A stretch of 64,000 nucleotides of DNA from Lathyrus oleraceus (Eukaryota; Streptophyta; Magnoliopsida; Fabales; Fabaceae): positions 361,094,377-361,158,376 of the forward strand of contig NC_066583.1 of NCBI RefSeq assembly GCF_024323335.1, in the 5' to 3' direction. The notes beneath the pieces were generated by a model. It made no database searches. It worked only from the letters and a program-made list of their open reading frames with translations, and was not told the origin of the DNA. Made by a program: the position numbers and the translations under genes. Shown here in pieces: positions 1-9,885 of the stretch (position 1 is its first letter; each line of letters begins with the position of its first letter).

Positions 1-1367
1 GCAGCGGAAATTAAAAAATTTCTCCTTTAGAGATCCTTACGAATGGTCATGATCAGTGATAGAATATTTACCTCTTGTGACGGTTGAACCTTTGGTGCAG
101 ATCTCTTGTGACGATCAAAACCTTTGATGCAAATCCACGAAGCGATCACGAACGTTGAACGATGACAACGTCTCTACTCAGTCCACACGAACGGGTTCCT
201 TCAATCTCAGTGCTAGCTGGTACGAGTGAAGGCTTTGAGTGAGAGAGGGAGAGAGTGATAGAAAACGAAAATAATGCAACCGCAAAAATTTGCTTCTGCA
301 CAAGGGTTCTATTTATAGAACCACTTGTGTGGGCTTCAAGCTAAAAGCCCACTTAAGTGTATTTTGGCCCATATCTTATAATATGCCCAAAATCACATAA
401 GCCCATGGTACCTTACCATATTTCGTATTCTACTCAAGTACACCGTACCTTACGATGTTCCATAACTCACTTAAGGGCACCGTACCTTACAGTATTCCTT
501 AATTACTCTATCTCTCATCAATCCGTCCTTTGTGTGTGACCCTGTAGGTTTTCGCGGCGTTGGCAAATATATCAAATCATGTATTTAACATAATAAACAG
601 TGAGTGGTATCTAGCAACACATCACTGCTACCCAAGACACGAAAATGTCATGTGATCTGACAATTCCTTCTGTGATAATACTTATGTGTATAATTACCCT
701 TTTGCCCTTATGTCTATATTGAACACAAGGTATAGACCGTGTCATCCTTGTCTAGTTCAATATTGGGCCCATAGACATTTATCCTGTTACGCAGGATGGG
801 CAAATTCCATCTAGGACACTCATGTCCCTCAGCATGCTTTGTGGAGTACCCATTAACTGTCTTTATGGTTATCCAGTTACGGACAACGTTGGATCAGCAA
901 TAAAGCACTCGACTCTACATCTAGGATCCATAGTGGTTTCAGGTCGAAGAGTGGAATACACTATTATCACCATGAGAATAACTTATGACACCTTGCATAA
1001 CTTTCTATATAGTATTCTCATAGCGGGTCAATCCGGTATAAATATTACTCCTAATATTCATACCTATGTTTAAGACTTGATAACTCTTTATCCATGATCC
1101 ATGAGATGTGATCATCAGTCTACAAACATAATAGTCTTAATGCTTTAATGTTATCCCACTTCACACTAAAGCTCGACTACGGATACTTTAAGAATAATGT
1201 CCTTATGTTTAATGTGACCTCATGATTAAGTCATACTTGATACATTAAACAGACTAACTATTCTAGGGACTTTATTAAACAAACGTAATAAAGAAAAAGC
1301 CTTTTATTATTAATAAATAATTCGATACAAGTACCAAAAGTATTGGCCTCTAGGGCTTACACCAACA
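1..1367 (-). repeat. Copia-1 3' LTR (24 bp cut by window edge)
   Basis: Base 1 aligns with 7573 and base 1367 with 8939, without indels. In element sense the LTR starts TGTTGGTGTAAGCCC and, in the complete copy, ends CTCCTTCA, giving TG...CA ends. Substitutions from the 5' LTR are visible near 281, 408, 567, 617 and 1063. Short ORFs inside it occur identically in both LTRs and are not genes. Confidence 0.96.
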
Positions 1368-1381
1368 ATCTCTCACTAGCA
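1368..1381 (-). other. Copia-1 polypurine tract
   Basis: On the minus strand, the sequence GTGAGAGAT lies directly before the LTR start TGTTGG. This is the place and composition expected for the plus-strand primer of copia elements. It lies between the stop codon of gag-pol (1382-1384) and the LTR, so the 3' UTR is almost absent. Confidence 0.7.
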
Positions 1382-4300
1382 CTAGAGCCAATCAGGCATA
1401 CCCTTAATACCCATAGATCTAGTATGGCCATCATGCTTCTGCTGCGCAAGAGGCTTTGTCAGTGGGTCAGCAATATTGTCAAGTGTAGGTACTCTGCATA
1501 TTTTCACATCTCCTCTATCTATTATCTCTCGAATGAGATGATAACGCCTAAGTATGTGTTTGGATCGTTGGTGAGATCTAGGCTCCTTGGCTTGTGCGAT
1601 AGCACCATTGTTATCACAGTAGAAATCAATGGGATCCACAATGCTAGGGACTATGCCAAGTTCACTAATGAACTTTTTGATCCAAACAGCTTCCTTCGCT
1701 GCACTTGAGGCAGCAATATACTCGGCCTCGGTTGTAGAATCAGCAACTGTATCTTGCTTTGAACTTTTCCAGCTCACAGCGCCACCGTTTAAGCAAAACA
1801 CATAACCAGATTGCGATCTAAAGTCATCCTTATCTGTCTGGAAGCTAGCATCGGTGTATCCAATTACAGCCAACTCTTCCTGACCTCCATATATCAAGAA
1901 TGAGTCCTTAGTCCTTCTTAAATACTTAAGGATATTCTTGACAGCTACCCAGTGAGCATCACCAGGATCAGATTGGTACCTACTCGTTGCACTTAAAGCA
2001 TACGAGACATCTGGTCGAGTACATAACATGGCATACATGATAGATCCTATTGCAGATGCATATGGAATCTTATTCATGCGATCCCTCTCTTCCTTAGTTA
2101 AAGGGGATTGTGTTTTTGATAGACATAGACCATGTTGCATAGGTATGAATCCTTTCTTGGAATCATGCATGTTAAAGCGTCTCAACACTTTGTCTATGTA
2201 TGTACTCTGACTTAGGCCAAGCAGTTTTTGTGATCTATCTCTATAGATTCTGATTCCTAATATATAGGCTGCTTCACCTAGGTCCTTCATAGAAAAGCAT
2301 TTCCCCAACCAAGACTTTACTTGTTGTAGGGTAGGGGTATCGTTTCCAATGAGTAATATGTCATCTACATATAATACCAGGAAAACGATCATGCTCCCAC
2401 TAACCTTCTTGTAGACACAAGGCTCATCTTCGTTCTTGATGAATCCATATTGTTTTACTGTTTCATCAAAACGAAGATTCCAGCTTCTGGAAGCTTGCTT
2501 CAATCCATAGATTGATCTTTGTAACTTACATATCTTTTGGGCTTCCTCTGGTATGTCAAATCCTTCAGGCTGTGTCATGTACACATCCTCAAGAAGATTT
2601 CCATTAAGGAAAGCAGTTTTGACATCCATCTGCCATATTTCATAATCATGATATGCAGCGATAGCAAGTAAAATCCGAACAGATTTAAGCATTGCAACTG
2701 GTGAAAAGGTTTCATCATAGTCAATCCCATGAATTTGTTTATATCCTTTTGCAACCAGTCTTGCCTTATAGGTATGTACCTTACCATCCATGTCAGTCTT
2801 CCTTTTGAAGACCCACTTGCATCCTATAGGGTTAACTCCTACAGGAGGTTCTACCAAGGTCCAAACTTGGTTTGTGTACATGGAATCCATTTCAGATTTC
2901 ATGGCTTCTAGCCACTTCTCAGACTCGGGACCAGTTATGGCCTCTTGGTAGGTCACAGGCTCATCTTGATCCATGAGTAATACATCACCTTGATCAGCTA
3001 TGAGATATCCATATCTCTCAGGTAGTTGACGTATCCTGCTTGACCTACGCTGGTTTTGTTCTACTTGAGCAGGTTGCTCTTCCACAACTTCTTGTGTTTC
3101 CTGCTCTAATTCCTCCATAGGTGTATCTATGCTTTGTGATTCTTGAATTTCTTCAAGCTCTACTTTCCTCCCACTGGTTCCTTTGGAAATAAAATCCTTT
3201 TCTAGGAAAACTCCAGTTCGAGCGACAAACACTTTGCCCTCAGAAGGATTGTAGAAGTAATACCCTTTTGTTTCTTTAGGATACCCCACAAATAAGCATT
3301 TGTCAGATTTGGGCTCAAGCTTAGTTGAAATTTGTCGTTTCACATAAACCTCACAACCCCAAATCTTCATGTAAGACATATGTGGTTTCTTACCACTCCA
3401 TATCTCATATGGTGTCTTCTCAACCTTTTTGGATGGAACACGGTTAAGTGTGTAAGCTGCTGTCAATAGTGCATGTCCCCAAAAGGAGTTTGGAAGATCG
3501 GCGTGACTCATCATGGATCGGACCATGTCTAACAGGGTTCGATTTCTTCTCTCAGATACACCATTCCATTGGGGTGTTCCAGGAGGAGTAAGTTGGGATA
3601 GGATCCCACACTCTTTCAGATGGTCATCAAACTCTAGGCTTAAATACTCACCACCTCGATCTGATCGAAGAGTTTTAATATTCTTACCTAGTTGGTTTTG
3701 TACTTCATGCTTGAATTCCTTGAACTTTTCAAAGGACTCAGATTTGTGTTTCATTAAATACACATAACCATATCTACTGAAATCATCAGTGAATGTGATG
3801 AAGTACTGAAAACCTCCTCTGGCTGGTATGTTCAGTGGTCCACATACATCAGTATGTATGAGGGCCAAAAGATCATTAGCTCTTTCACCTTTTCCTGTGA
3901 ATGGAGACTTTGTCATCTTTCCAATTAAACAAGATCTGCATGTCTCATATGATTCATAATCAAAAGAGTCCAAGAGTCCATCTTTATGGAGTTTGGAAAT
4001 GCGTTTCTCATTTATGTGGCCTAATCGACAATGCCAAAGGTAAGTTGGATTTAACTCGTTAGGTTTCATCCTTTTAGTATTAATGTTATATATAGGCATT
4101 TCGAGATCAAGGACATACAGTCCATTGCTCATTTGTGCGGTAGCATAGAATATATCATTCAAATAAATTGAGCAACAATTGTTCTTTATTATAAATGAAA
4201 AACCAAACTTGTCCAAACAAGAAATGGAAATAATATTCCTGCTAATTGCAGGTACATAATAGCAGTTCTCTAACTGAATTATTAAACCACTAGGTAAAGT

Positions 4301-5341
4301 TAATACATAAGTTCCTACGGCTAAAGCAGCAACCTTTGCTCCATTGCCAACTCGTAGGTCAACTTCACCTTTTGCCAAATCTCTACTTCTTTTTAGCCCC
4401 TGCACATTTGTACAAATGTGAGAACCGCATCCAGTATCTAATATCCATGATGCAGAAGTAGATAAATTTATTTCAATAACAAAAATACCTGAAGTTGAAG
4501 TCTCTACTCCATTCTTCGTATCTTCCAGGTACTTTGGGCAGTTTCTCTTCCAGTGTCCGGTCTTACCGCAATGGAAGCAGGTGCCTGCCTTTGCTATGCC
4601 TCCAGTAGGCTTCAAAGCAGCAACAGTGGGTCTGGGTTTGGCAACTTCCTTGCCTTTCCCTTTATCACCCTGCTTGGTGGGCCTTTTGTTCTGTCTCTTT
4701 CCATTTCTGATCATCAGAATGGATTTCCCTTTTGTCTTCAGATTCTGTTCAGCTGTTCTTAACATGCCTAGCAGTCCAGGAAGAGATTTATCCATATCAT
4801 TCATATTGAAATTTAGGACAAATTGACTGAATCTATCTGGCAACGATTGCAAGATCAAATCAGTCGCAAGTTCCTTTCCGAGGGGAAAGCCCAACCTTTC
4901 AAGGTTTTCCACATACCCAATCATCTTGAGCACATGGGGACTTACAGGGGCTCCCTCAGCTAACTTGCTTTGAAAAAGGGCTTTTGAAACTTCAAACCTC
5001 TCATGCCTTGCTTGCTCTTGATAGAGCAACTTCAGGTGTTCGATCATATCGAACGCTGACATGTTCTCATGTTGCTTTTGCAATTCTGAGTTCATGGTAG
5101 CTAGCATGAGACAAGCAGTTTCATTGGCATCATCGACATGCTTCTTATAAGCATCTCTTTCTGCCTTAGGTGCAGAACTAGGAGGTTCCTCTTCAGGAAC
5201 AGGAGTCTCCAAGACATACAGCTTTTTATCATGTTTGAGGACAATCCTCAGGTTTCGGTGCCAATCCAGAAAATTTGTCCCAGACAATTTTTCCTTGTCA
5301 AGGATTGATCGCAAGATGTTGTTAGAGGTGTTTGTTATCAT
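1382..5341 (-). CDS. Copia-1 gag-pol polyprotein, intact
   Basis: A 1319-residue uninterrupted polyprotein that makes capsid and replication enzymes of a Ty1/copia element. Gag lies at the N-terminus (start MITNTSNNIL), with a CCHC zinc knuckle CFHCGKTGHWKRNC near residue 255. Protease active site LDTGCGSH is near residue 300. Pre-integrase LWHCRLGHIN is near 435, and the integrase acidic triad lies in HTDVCGP (~497), RSDRGGEY (~560) and GVSERRNRT (~597). RT has the catalytic motif LYVDDILL near 995. RNase H begins at YTDAS (~1165) and has TEAEYIA and the late region PLTKPL. Length is usual for copia gag-pol. The start is the first Met of the open frame. No frameshift or stop is seen, so with near-identical LTRs it could be active. 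Confidence 0.97.
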   Translation of the reverse strand: MITNTSNNILRSILDKEKLSGTNFLDWHRNLRIVLKHDKKLYVLETPVPEEEPPSSAPKAERDAYKKHVDDANETACLMLATMNSELQKQHENMSAFDMIEHLKLLYQEQARHERFEVSKALFQSKLAEGAPVSPHVLKMIGYVENLERLGFPLGKELATDLILQSLPDRFSQFVLNFNMNDMDKSLPGLLGMLRTAEQNLKTKGKSILMIRNGKRQNKRPTKQGDKGKGKEVAKPRPTVAALKPTGGIAKAGTCFHCGKTGHWKRNCPKYLEDTKNGVETSTSGIFVIEINLSTSASWILDTGCGSHICTNVQGLKRSRDLAKGEVDLRVGNGAKVAALAVGTYVLTLPSGLIIQLENCYYVPAISRNIISISCLDKFGFSFIIKNNCCSIYLNDIFYATAQMSNGLYVLDLEMPIYNINTKRMKPNELNPTYLWHCRLGHINEKRISKLHKDGLLDSFDYESYETCRSCLIGKMTKSPFTGKGERANDLLALIHTDVCGPLNIPARGGFQYFITFTDDFSRYGYVYLMKHKSESFEKFKEFKHEVQNQLGKNIKTLRSDRGGEYLSLEFDDHLKECGILSQLTPPGTPQWNGVSERRNRTLLDMVRSMMSHADLPNSFWGHALLTAAYTLNRVPSKKVEKTPYEIWSGKKPHMSYMKIWGCEVYVKRQISTKLEPKSDKCLFVGYPKETKGYYFYNPSEGKVFVARTGVFLEKDFISKGTSGRKVELEEIQESQSIDTPMEELEQETQEVVEEQPAQVEQNQRRSSRIRQLPERYGYLIADQGDVLLMDQDEPVTYQEAITGPESEKWLEAMKSEMDSMYTNQVWTLVEPPVGVNPIGCKWVFKRKTDMDGKVHTYKARLVAKGYKQIHGIDYDETFSPVAMLKSVRILLAIAAYHDYEIWQMDVKTAFLNGNLLEDVYMTQPEGFDIPEEAQKICKLQRSIYGLKQASRSWNLRFDETVKQYGFIKNEDEPCVYKKVSGSMIVFLVLYVDDILLIGNDTPTLQQVKSWLGKCFSMKDLGEAAYILGIRIYRDRSQKLLGLSQSTYIDKVLRRFNMHDSKKGFIPMQHGLCLSKTQSPLTKEERDRMNKIPYASAIGSIMYAMLCTRPDVSYALSATSRYQSDPGDAHWVAVKNILKYLRRTKDSFLIYGGQEELAVIGYTDASFQTDKDDFRSQSGYVFCLNGGAVSWKSSKQDTVADSTTEAEYIAASSAAKEAVWIKKFISELGIVPSIVDPIDFYCDNNGAIAQAKEPRSHQRSKHILRRYHLIREIIDRGDVKICRVPTLDNIADPLTKPLAQQKHDGHTRSMGIKGMPDWL

Positions 5342-5664
5342 GGTTATCTACATAAGGATTAAGAAAATATTAGTATCATTGACATATTTAATTAGGCCTT
5401 TAATCAAATATGCTCCCACTATTTTACTCAAAACAAATGACCCTCATCATTTGATTCGGAAAATCCCGTTGGAAGATTTTCTAGTGGGTCGAGATCCATA
5501 TTTCACTTCGTTCTAAGTCCGCGTAGGCGGATTACACAAAACTAGGTTATTTAGGTAGGAACTCCTTCCAGTTGTATCTCATACAACTCTCGAAAATTTC
5601 AGTTGGGTGAATAACTCCTTATTCCAATCCATCATATGGATTATTCCCAACTCTTGCTTCTAAA

Positions 5665-6000
5665 ACATATATGATATTATTATAATTAAGTTTGACCCAT
5701 TGTCTTAGCAGTTGGATATTACAATTATCCCATCGCACCTTACTAATATAGAACATGCACCTCGCTTTGGAGAAACCTACATTATCCGATACTAGTCTTG
5801 ATGAGTGCTAAAACATGGAAAGCAAACACATATAATATCATCATAATTTGTTTAGTTAAGTTTGACCAATTGTTTTAGCAGTTGGATATTACAATTATCC
5901 CATCGCACCTTACCAATATAGAACATGCACCTCGCTTTGGCGAAACCTACATTATTCGATACTAGTCTTGATGAGTGCTAAAACTTGGAAAGCATAAACT
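5665..6000. repeat. Tandem duplication, ~170 bp unit, in Copia-1 leader
   Basis: Two adjacent copies begin around AATTAAGTTTGACC and contain GCAGTTGGATATTACAATTA at about 5708 and 5878, giving a period of about 170 bp. The copies differ at only a few positions. It is probably a replication-slippage or template-switch duplication inherited with the element. Confidence 0.8.
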
Positions 6001-6602
6001 TAATATTTTAGTTTGAGGGAATTGCAATTGTTATGATCTCACCGGCTTGTTTATCATATAAATCGTCTCTCACATGCATCAACATACATTCACATGCATC
6101 AACATACATACACAATGAAACAGTTATGGCCCCTAGCGCAATTGTTCTCCCAAGCCAATGAGAGAACCTAAGCTAACCTAATAACGATCTAAGCTTCTCC
6201 AAGCAAGATCTTCAAGGTTGTCCTCCTTTAGTATTGAATTCTTCTCTAAGCTTTTCCAAGCAAGATCTTCAAGGTTGTCCTCCTTTGATCTTGAATTCTT
6301 CTCTTTCTTCATATCATTATTCTCCTTTGATATTGAATTCTTCTCTTTCTTCATATCATTACATTACAGAAGAAACTCGTTTTACATACGAGGGATTGAG
6401 ATGAGAAAAGAAGTTACATTAAAAGATCAAAAGGAGAGGCACGACACGCAGGTCGTATTTAAAAAAACCCAAAACAAAATAAAGGAAGACTAAGGCCATA
6501 ACTGATCACAACAAGGCAACAATAATAAACACATTATTATTATTATTAATCTTAATTCCTTTAATTAATTAAAACCAAATTAAATTTCGGCGACCGATCA
6601 TA

Positions 6603-6735
6603 CTACGCAGAGTTAGCCGGGGTTTCCGCTGCCCGGTCAGCGGACGGTGGTTCCGCTGACCGATCAGCGGACGGGGTCAAGAGGCAGCGCCCTTGCGGGG
6701 TTGGAGGGGCAGCGCCCCTGTCCAAAATTTTAATG
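6603..6735. other. GC-rich hairpin-prone block in Copia-1 leader
   Basis: This stands out as a GC-rich patch in AT-rich sequence. It has inverted repeats: CCGCTGA/TCAGCGG with a 4-nt loop at 6653-6670, a weaker sibling at 6626-6643, and AGGGGC/GCCCCT with a 3-nt loop at 6716-6730. It lies in the leader RNA upstream of gag, so a stable RNA structure is a reasonable inference. I see no coding evidence. Confidence 0.55.
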
Positions 6736-6825
6736 AACAATTCATTTGAAATGGACATTGTTTTGCATGAACACAACCCTTGCGTAGTCACAAAACAGGA
6801 ACCCCAAAATTTTTGACTCTGGGAG

Positions 6826-6908
6826 TGTGACGACCGTCACAGGAGTGTGACGACCGTCACAGGCAATGTGAGTGTAACGACCGTCATGGGTGTGTTACGA
6901 CCGTCACA
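6826..6908. repeat. Four 16-nt TGACG-type palindromes in Copia-1 leader
   Basis: Units at 6826-6841, 6846-6861, 6873-6888 and 6893-6908. The first two are TGTGACGACCGTCACA, with 7-bp arms and a 2-nt centre; the other two carry one or two changes. TGACG is the core recognised by plant TGA-class bZIP factors (established knowledge), but position in the transcribed leader also allows RNA hairpins. Confidence 0.7.
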
Positions 6909-7534
6909 CATCTAGTTTGTTACGCCTGTTACGCTCGTCATACGAGCTTCACGCAGCCAAAGTAACAAACTTTGAAACAGTCAACACGCTCGTCACACGA
7001 GCTTCACGCAGCCAAAGTAACAAACTTTGAAACCGTCAACACGCTTTCCAAAATCCCTAATTCATAACTCTTTGACGGCACAACCCTTGCGCCGTCACCA
7101 ACCCTAATGCGCCAATTTCATACCGTCAAACACACCTCGATTGTTGATTCAGTATGATTGATCAACAGGTCATTGCTTCACCATACTAATGTCGGATTCC
7201 GAAGCAAATGACCATTGATCGCTCAAAGGAAAACAATCATTTAGTGTTCGAATGAATGAAACAGAAACAGTATATCACATATACCGTACTTTGCATTAGG
7301 ATTACTTATATCATATATAAGTTGATCGGTCTCAATTGTGTAACCTATGGACGATCGATGTATCGCTGCTTCACCATACTAATGTCGGATTCCGAAGCAT
7401 AGTCAACATCAATCATCCAACTCGTACACTCATGATGCCAAATTTAATTGCCCGTTTAATTAATTGATTCATTCTGTCTTTTAATCATATTAATACAGAA
7501 ATTAAACACCTATCCGATTCATGGTTTCGTAAGT

Positions 7535-7547
7535 GGCTCTGATACCA
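7535..7547 (-). other. Copia-1 primer binding site
   Basis: Minus-strand TGGTATCAGAGCC one base from the 5' LTR end. TGGTATCAGAGC is the familiar sequence complementary to the 3' end of plant initiator methionine tRNA and is standard in plant copia elements. It fixes element orientation and the LTR boundary at 7549. Confidence 0.93.
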
Positions 7548-7548
7548 C

Positions 7549-8939
7549 TGAAGGAGAATTGCGACCCAAAGCGCAGCGGAAATTAAAAAATTTCTCCTTT
7601 AGAGATCCTTACGAATGGTCATGATCAGTGATAGAATATTTACCTCTTGTGACGGTTGAACCTTTGGTGCAGATCTCTTGTGACGATCAAAACCTTTGAT
7701 GCAAATCCACGAAGCGATCACGAACGTTGAACGATGACAACGTCTCTACTCAGTCCACACGAACGGGTTCCTTCAATCTCAGTGCTAGCTGGTACGAGTG
7801 AAGGCTTTGAGTGAGAGAGGGAGAGAGTGATAGAAAACGAAAATAATGCAACCGTAAAAATTTGCTTCTGCACAAGGGTTCTATTTATAGAACCACTTGT
7901 GTGGGCTTCAAGCTAAAAGCCCACTTAAGTGTATTTTGGCCCATATCTTATAATATGCCCAAAATCACTTAAGCCCATGGTACCTTACCATATTTCGTAT
8001 TCTACTCAAGTACACCGTACCTTACGATGTTCCATAACTCACTTAAGGGCACCGTACCTTACAGTATTCCTTAATTACTCTATCTCTCATCAATCCGTCC
8101 TTTGTGTGTGACCCTGTAGGTTTTCGCGGCGTTGGCAATTATATCAAATCATGTATTTAACATAATAAACAGTGAGCGGTATCTAGCAACACATCACTGC
8201 TACCCAAGACACGAAAATGTCATGTGATCTGACAATTCCTTCTGTGATAATACTTATGTGTATAATTACCCTTTTGCCCTTATGTCTATATTGAACACAA
8301 GGTATAGACCGTGTCATCCTTGTCTAGTTCAATATTGGGCCCATAGACATTTATCCTGTTACGCAGGATGGGCAAATTCCATCTAGGACACTCATGTCCC
8401 TCAGCATGCTTTGTGGAGTACCCATTAACTGTCTTTATGGTTATCCAGTTACGGACAACGTTGGATCAGCAATAAAGCACTCGACTCTACATCTAGGATC
8501 CATAGTGGTTTCAGGTCGAAGAGTGGAATACACTATTATCACCATGAGAATAACTTATGACACCTTGCATAACTTTCTATATAGTATTCTCATAGCGGGT
8601 CAATCCGGTATAAATATTACTCCTAATATTCATAACTATGTTTAAGACTTGATAACTCTTTATCCATGATCCATGAGATGTGATCATCAGTCTACAAACA
8701 TAATAGTCTTAATGCTTTAATGTTATCCCACTTCACACTAAAGCTCGACTACGGATACTTTAAGAATAATGTCCTTATGTTTAATGTGACCTCATGATTA
8801 AGTCATACTTGATACATTAAACAGACTAACTATTCTAGGGACTTTATTAAACAAACGTAATAAAGAAAAAGCCTTTTATTATTAATAAATAATTCGATAC
8901 AAGTACCAAAAGTATTGGCCTCTAGGGCTTACACCAACA
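7549..8939 (-). repeat. Copia-1 5' LTR, complete (1391 bp)
   Basis: Complete LTR with TG...CA ends in element sense, bounded by the PBS at 7535-7547 and by Ogre-1 LTR sequence from 8940. It matches the left LTR base for base except about five substitutions. It includes a TATA-type promoter at 7881-7890. Confidence 0.96.
7881..7890 (-). promoter_or_regulatory. TATA box of Copia-1 5' LTR
   Basis: Minus-strand CTATAAATAG, within a palindromic TTCTATTTATAGAA context. It lies about 330 bp from the 3' end of the LTR, a plausible U3/R position. The same sequence is at 309-318 in the 3' LTR. Transcription start itself is not determined. Confidence 0.6.
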
Positions 8940-8978
8940 GCCATGAGGGATCTTAGGGACAAAATTTGGGGTCTTACA
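8940..8978 (-). repeat. Ogre-1 3' LTR stub
   Basis: Minus-strand TGTAAGACCCCAAATTTTG and 20 more bases, matching the starts of the LTRs at 47849 (minus) and 53181 (plus). The remainder of this LTR must lie left of Copia-1, outside the window. Confidence 0.88.
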
Positions 8979-8990
8979 CCCCCCTTTCTT
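8979..8990 (-). other. Ogre-1 polypurine tract
   Basis: Minus-strand AAGAAAGGGGGG immediately before the LTR start TGTAAGACCCC: textbook position and composition for the plus-strand primer. It confirms minus orientation. Confidence 0.9.
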
Positions 8991-9885
8991 GTTTTTATCA
9001 CCTTCAAACATATCAAGGATGACTCGCTGAGGAAAAGCCAGGAGGGAGTATTCATTATGGGTTACTGGGTAAGAATAACCTTGCTAGGGAAAACAGCAAA
9101 AAATAGGATTTACAACTACCAATTATTGGGTAGAAGACCGAGGGTGAGAGTATCCGTCATCGGTTAAGATGAACATATCAAGGATGAAATCGACAGGGAA
9201 GAAAATCCGTCATCAATTAAGATGCACATATCAAGGATAAACTTGCCTGGGGATGTCAAGGAGGATACCTGTCATCGGTTAGGATGAACATATCAAGGAT
9301 ATACCAATTGAACAACAAAAGGGGAATTACATCTATCGAAAACTGGATAGAAAACCGTCGAAGAGAGAAATCCGTCACCGGTTAGGATGAACATATCAAG
9401 GATTCACTCTGCGAGGGGACAAAGTAGGATTTACAACTATCGGTTACTGGGTAGAAGACCAATCAAAGAGAAAATTTGTCACTGGTTAAAGTGAACATAT
9501 CAAGGATGGACTCTGAAAAGGGGAATAAAAGTAGGGATTACATATATTAGTTACTGGATAGAATACCACAGAAGAGAAAATCCGTCACCGGTTAAAGTGA
9601 ACATATCAAGGATAGACTCCACTCAGGGGAACAATAGGAAACATCTACCGATTACAGGGTAGAAGACCAACAAGGAGAAGAAAACCCGTCATCGATTAAG
9701 ATGAACATATCAAGGATTAACTCTCTGAGGAACCAAAATAGGGATTACAACTACCTTTTTACTGGGTAGAATACCAACAAGGAGAATATTCGTCGCTGGT
9801 TAAAGTGAACATATCAAGGATAGACTCCACGGGGGAAAGAAAAAATGCCTGTCACCGATTAGGATGAACATATCAAGGATATACT
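8991..9885 (-). repeat. Ogre-1 3' UTR tandem array, ~105 bp units
   Basis: About ten copies of GAACATATCAAGGAT (plus strand) at roughly 9009, 9171, 9224, 9284, 9387, 9492, 9599, 9702, 9807 and 9865, usually ~105 bp apart. Each is set in a longer degenerate unit with CCGTCACCGGTTARGATGA before it and TACTGGGTAGAAGACC elsewhere. Hypervariable tandem repeats in this exact location are known for Tat/Ogre elements and are proposed seeds of satellite DNA. Confidence 0.9.

Larger units (their letters stand above)
5342..7534 (-). other. Copia-1 5' leader between PBS and gag
   Basis: A 2.2 kb untranslated leader in element sense, long for a copia element. I see no coding domain. It holds a ~170 bp tandem duplication (5665-6000), a shorter ~56 bp duplication around 6190-6300, a GC-rich hairpin-prone block (6600-6735), four palindromic TGACG units (6826-6908), two ~55 bp copies rich in CTCGTCACACGAG (6930-7045), and two copies of a ~30 bp segment (near 7170 and 7372). 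Such leaders commonly hold packaging and translation signals; a role here is inference. Confidence 0.7.
1..8939 (-). mobile_element. Copia-1: near-complete Ty1/copia LTR retrotransposon
   Basis: Two LTR copies in the same orientation (1-1367 and 7549-8939) bracket one long gag-pol ORF with a tRNA-iMet type PBS next to the right LTR and a purine tract next to the left one, so transcription runs right to left. The first 24 bp of the left LTR lie outside the window. By eye the LTRs differ at about 5 of 1367 aligned positions with no length difference, implying very recent insertion. The right flank enters the 3' LTR of Ogre-1 after 39 bp, so this element is nested in it. The left target-site copy is out of view. 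Domain order PR-IN-RT-RH is that of the Ty1/copia superfamily; I do not assign a lineage firmly. Confidence 0.97.

Noticed and set aside
357..1073. Short plus-strand ORFs repeated at 7929-8645
   Set aside because: They occur identically in both Copia-1 LTRs, are antisense to the element and show no domain.
6603..6791. Small minus-strand ORF rich in Pro/Ala/Asp repeats
   Set aside because: Derived from the GC-rich hairpin block in the leader; no start context or domain evidence.
8991..9885. Regularly spaced repeats resembling a CRISPR array
   Set aside because: Unit ~105 bp, degenerate along its full length, with no distinct spacers, inside a plant retrotransposon 3' UTR.
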